Source: Pseudobacillus wudalianchiensis
GTDB taxonomy: Bacteria > Bacillota > Bacilli > Bacillales > Domibacillaceae
Direction of reading: 5' to 3'
NCBI RefSeq assembly: GCF_001685015.1
Contig: NZ_MAYT01000012.1
Coordinates: 436,246 to 500,245 of the forward strand
Length of the DNA stretch: 64,000 nt
Positions 61,677-64,000 of this stretch are shown one piece after another. Each line of letters opens with the position of its first letter. Within the stretch, counting starts at the first letter, position 1. Below the pieces are notes generated by a model. The model was not told the origin of the DNA. It searched no databases and was given only the letters and a program-made list of their open reading frames with translations. The translations under genes and the position numbers were made by a program.

Positions 61677-62825
61677 GTGTGGGGAATTGCACCGCATGGC
61701 GGTACATTAGTGAATCGGATAGATTTATTATTTTCCATTGATTCATCGCTTAACTGTGTGGAGCTGGATACATTAGAATTAAGTGATTTGGAGCTAATTG
61801 CAAACGGCGCGTATAGCCCGCTTAAGGGATTTATGGGAAAGGCTGATTATGACTCTGTTGTGCAAAACATGAGATTGTCAAATGGGCTCCCTTGGTCGCT
61901 GCCGATTACATTGGCGGTCAACAAAGATAAGGCGAGAACGTTACACAAGGGAGAAACCGTAAACCTTGTATATAATGGGACGGTTTATGGCGTCATGACA
62001 GTGAAGGAGCTATTTTCCCCAGATAAAAAACTAGAGGCTGAGAGAGTTTATCGAACGGCTGATTTGGATCACCCAGGTGTAAAAAAACTTTTCGCACGGC
62101 CTGAAGTGTATATAGCCGGGCCGATCACGCTCGTTAAACGGCCGGAAAAAAGTAAATTTAACGATTACTATTTGGACCCTGCTGAAACGAGAGAAAAGTT
62201 TAAAGAACTTGGATGGAATACCATTGTCGGCTTCCAAACACGCAATCCTGTTCATCGCGCCCATGAATACATTCAAAAAACAGCATTAGAAACGGTGGAC
62301 GGACTTTTCCTGAATCCACTCGTTGGCGAAACGAAAGCTGACGATATTCCAAGTGAAATCCGGATGGAAAGCTATGAGGTTCTGCTTGAAAATTATTATC
62401 CGAAAGGGCGGGTATTCTTATCTGTTTTTCCGGCAGCCATGCGTTATGCTGGACCGCGAGAGGCGATTTTTCATGCTATTGTCCGTAAAAACTTTGGTTG
62501 TACCCATTTCATCGTCGGCCGAGACCATGCAGGCGTAGGAAGTTATTACGGCACGTATGACGCCCAAAAAATATTCAGTCATTTTGAGGAAGAAGAGATC
62601 GGGATTAAACCGCTCTTTTTTGAGCACAGTTTTTACTGCAGAAAGTGCGCCAATATGGCTTCTGAAAAAACCTGTCCCCATGACAAGCAAGAGCATATTA
62701 TTCTGTCGGGCACAGCGGTTAGGCAAATGCTGAAAAACGGCGAACATCCGCCAAAGGAATTTAGCCGGCCGGAAGTAATAGACATTCTTATAAAGGGAAT
62801 GAAAGAAATCTATACAAAAATATAA
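61677..62825 (+). CDS. sat: Sulfate adenylyltransferase
   Basis: A 382-residue ATP sulfurylase (same length as B. subtilis Sat). It has [10 protein letters not shown] at the start, [14 protein letters not shown] (nucleotide-binding His motif), [17 protein letters not shown], and a zinc-type Cys set [17 protein letters not shown]. It makes APS from ATP and sulfate. The GTG at 61677 is chosen because gggaggg lies 6 bases upstream; the frame is open further but overlaps the cysH end. Confidence 0.93.
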   Translation: MWGIAPHGGTLVNRIDLLFSIDSSLNCVELDTLELSDLELIANGAYSPLKGFMGKADYDSVVQNMRLSNGLPWSLPITLAVNKDKARTLHKGETVNLVYNGTVYGVMTVKELFSPDKKLEAERVYRTADLDHPGVKKLFARPEVYIAGPITLVKRPEKSKFNDYYLDPAETREKFKELGWNTIVGFQTRNPVHRAHEYIQKTALETVDGLFLNPLVGETKADDIPSEIRMESYEVLLENYYPKGRVFLSVFPAAMRYAGPREAIFHAIVRKNFGCTHFIVGRDHAGVGSYYGTYDAQKIFSHFEEEEIGIKPLFFEHSFYCRKCANMASEKTCPHDKQEHIILSGTAVRQMLKNGEHPPKEFSRPEVIDILIKGMKEIYTKI

Positions 62826-62837
62826 AGGATGTAGGAT

Positions 62838-63437
62838 ATGGGAACAGCTGATCATATTACCTGGCATCATACAGCCGTTACGAAAGAAAGTCGCCACCTC
62901 TTGAATGGGCACCAAAGCTGCGTTTTATGGTTTACTGGATTATCAGGTTCTGGAAAATCAACATTGGCCAATGCTGTGGATGAGGTGTTATTTCAGCAGC
63001 GCTGCAGAAGCTATGTGTTAGACGGGGATAATATCCGCCACGGTTTGAACAGGGATCTAAGTTTTGGAGCAGAAGATCGAAAAGAGAACATTCGTCGAAT
63101 AGGAGAAGTAGCAAAATTATTTGTAGATAGCGGCCAAATTGTGTCTTCTGCCTTTATTTCTCCTTTTCGTGAAGATCGGCAGTTAGTCAGAAGCATGTTT
63201 GCACCTGGAGAGTTCATTGAGGTTTATGTTCATTGTCCGATTCAGGTTTGTGAGGAGCGGGATCCAAAAGGCCTGTATAAAAAGGCAAGAAAAGGAGTTA
63301 TCCCTGACTTTACAGGGGTTAGCTCCCCTTATGAACCTCCTCATCATCCTGAAATTGTGATTGAAACGGATAAAATGTCTATTGAACAGTCTGTTAAAGA
63401 AATACTAGCTTATTTGAAAGAAAAGAAGATCCTGTAA
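62838..63437 (+). CDS. cysC: Adenylyl-sulfate kinase
   Basis: A 199-residue APS kinase with P-loop GLSGSGKST, DGDNIRHGLNRDLSF, the FISPFREDR segment and GLYKKARKGVIPDFTGVSSP (lid and substrate loop). It phosphorylates APS to PAPS. It is the last gene of the sulfur operon, 12 bases after sat. Since the reductase here is of the APS type, PAPS may serve another sulfation or storage route. Confidence 0.94.
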   Translation: MGTADHITWHHTAVTKESRHLLNGHQSCVLWFTGLSGSGKSTLANAVDEVLFQQRCRSYVLDGDNIRHGLNRDLSFGAEDRKENIRRIGEVAKLFVDSGQIVSSAFISPFREDRQLVRSMFAPGEFIEVYVHCPIQVCEERDPKGLYKKARKGVIPDFTGVSSPYEPPHHPEIVIETDKMSIEQSVKEILAYLKEKKIL

Positions 63438-63493
63438 AAGGGATCTTCTTCAAGGATGTAGACAAAATCTATTTTCAACAACTGAGGCTGATT

Positions 63494-63608
63494 GAAAGCG
63501 CTTGTCCTACGAGATGCGAAGCTTGATGAGGAGCGGAGTGATGATAAGAGTCATGAGCACCGCAGGCAAGCGAGCAGCAAAAACAGCGAGCGTTTGTCAA
63601 CAGCCTGT
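63494..63608. repeat. Third intergenic repeat-like element
   Basis: A G+C-richer block with gaaagcgcttgtcctacgag, gaggagcggagtgatgat, ggcaagcgagcagcaaaaac and gcgagcgtttgtcaacagcc. It resembles dispersed Bacillus intergenic repeats by composition and wording but differs from the elements at 8.1 and 44.3 kb. It directly abuts the stop of the next, apparently shortened, gene. Confidence 0.4.
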
Positions 63609-64000
63609 TTACTTCCTCCGCCAATGGGGGGATAGAACACTGACTTTTTGAAATCTGAAATCGTAAATATAGTCGATAATGCTGGTAGAGAAAAATTGAC
63701 AGATGACAGCAAATATAACGATTTTATAATCAATGATAAGAGAAGTTAATAAGAAAATAAAAAGGTTAATCCCCATCATCACTTTTCCAGGGCTCCAGTT
63801 TTTATAAGAGGCAATCATGAGTGCAGGAATCACCATTCCCCCGCTTGATGCTCCAACCCGAATGAGAATCCCCACTCCAATACCGAAGAGAATGCTTCCC
63901 GCCAGCATATCGAGAAAAATGTGTATGTGCATATGAGGCACTTGATAAGTCAAAATACTAATGGTTGTCGAGGTTGCGGCCACCGAAGTGATCGTTCGAA
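63609..64000 (-). CDS. YitT-family membrane protein, 5' end outside the window
   Basis: 130 residues are visible, with three or four hydrophobic segments: MLAGSILFGIGVGILIRVGA, SSGGMVIPALMIASYKNW, MMGINLFIFLLTSLIIDYKI. The GVGILIRVGASSGG element is typical of YitT/YczE-type proteins. The frame stays open to the window edge, so the start is missing. The protein ends with PHWRRK next to a repeat element and lacks the DUF2179 domain found in full YitT proteins, so it belongs to a short subfamily or has been truncated. Confidence 0.75.
   Translation of the reverse strand, partial: RTITSVAATSTTISILTYQVPHMHIHIFLDMLAGSILFGIGVGILIRVGASSGGMVIPALMIASYKNWSPGKVMMGINLFIFLLTSLIIDYKIVIFAVICQFFSTSIIDYIYDFRFQKVSVLSPHWRRK

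Overview
The window looks like a chromosomal segment of a motile, endospore-forming member of the Bacillaceae. Three blocks support this: a complete gerPA-gerPF spore-permeability operon; a flagellar block (flaG, fliS, fliT) followed by hpf, secA, prfB, cccB, ftsE, ftsX, ctpB and minJ in an order close to that of Bacillus subtilis; and promoters that match the sigma-K, sigma-D, sigma-B and sigma-54 consensus sequences. No rRNA, tRNA, CRISPR array or intact insertion sequence was seen. The species cannot be named from sequence alone.

Layout. 1-5.1 kb: the end of a repeat-rich secreted protein, a catabolite-regulated amino-acid permease, a decayed DUF3298 gene and a CAP-domain protein. 5.3-7.9 kb: fliD, away from its usual partners, with its own sigma-D promoter and an unknown companion gene. 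8-10.9 kb: the gerP operon behind a sigma-K promoter, followed by a small heat-shock-like protein. 11-16.7 kb: a chemoreceptor, an SH3b protein, a von Willebrand lipoprotein and an orphan WHH-nuclease toxin-like protein. 17-26.4 kb: two sigma-54 modules, one with an activator, a PLP decarboxylase and a LysP-like permease, the other with a Rieske oxygenase, a BCCT transporter and a second activator. 26.6-28.5 kb: a split chromate transporter and two small genes. 29.4-31.9 kb: a membrane subtilase, a SAR2788-like toxin and a probable immunity gene. 32-36 kb: a permease, a thioesterase, a glutathione peroxidase under a perfect PerR box, YwbE and a Nudix hydrolase. 36-56 kb: the conserved housekeeping run, interrupted by a secreted protein with 25 tandem 12-residue repeats and a stand-alone SEC-C protein. 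56-64 kb: a TSUP transporter, an MFS transporter and a five-gene sulfur operon (comA, a histidine phosphatase, cysH, sat, cysC), then a truncated YitT-family gene.

How genes fit together. FlaG, FliD, FliS, FliT and the chemoreceptor share sigma-D-type promoters. FtsE and FtsX are followed by a coiled-coil M23 protein, the usual arrangement of an FtsEX-controlled wall hydrolase. In the sulfur operon, Sat and CysH can turn sulfate into sulfite. ComA can then join sulfite to phosphoenolpyruvate, and the overlapping histidine phosphatase stands where ComB would be expected, suggesting a non-orthologous route to sulfolactate. The most novel-looking parts are that operon, the protease-toxin-immunity cassette, the sigma-54 Rieske/BCCT module, and two tandem intergenic repeats at 44.3-44.5 kb whose arms change in a compensatory way.
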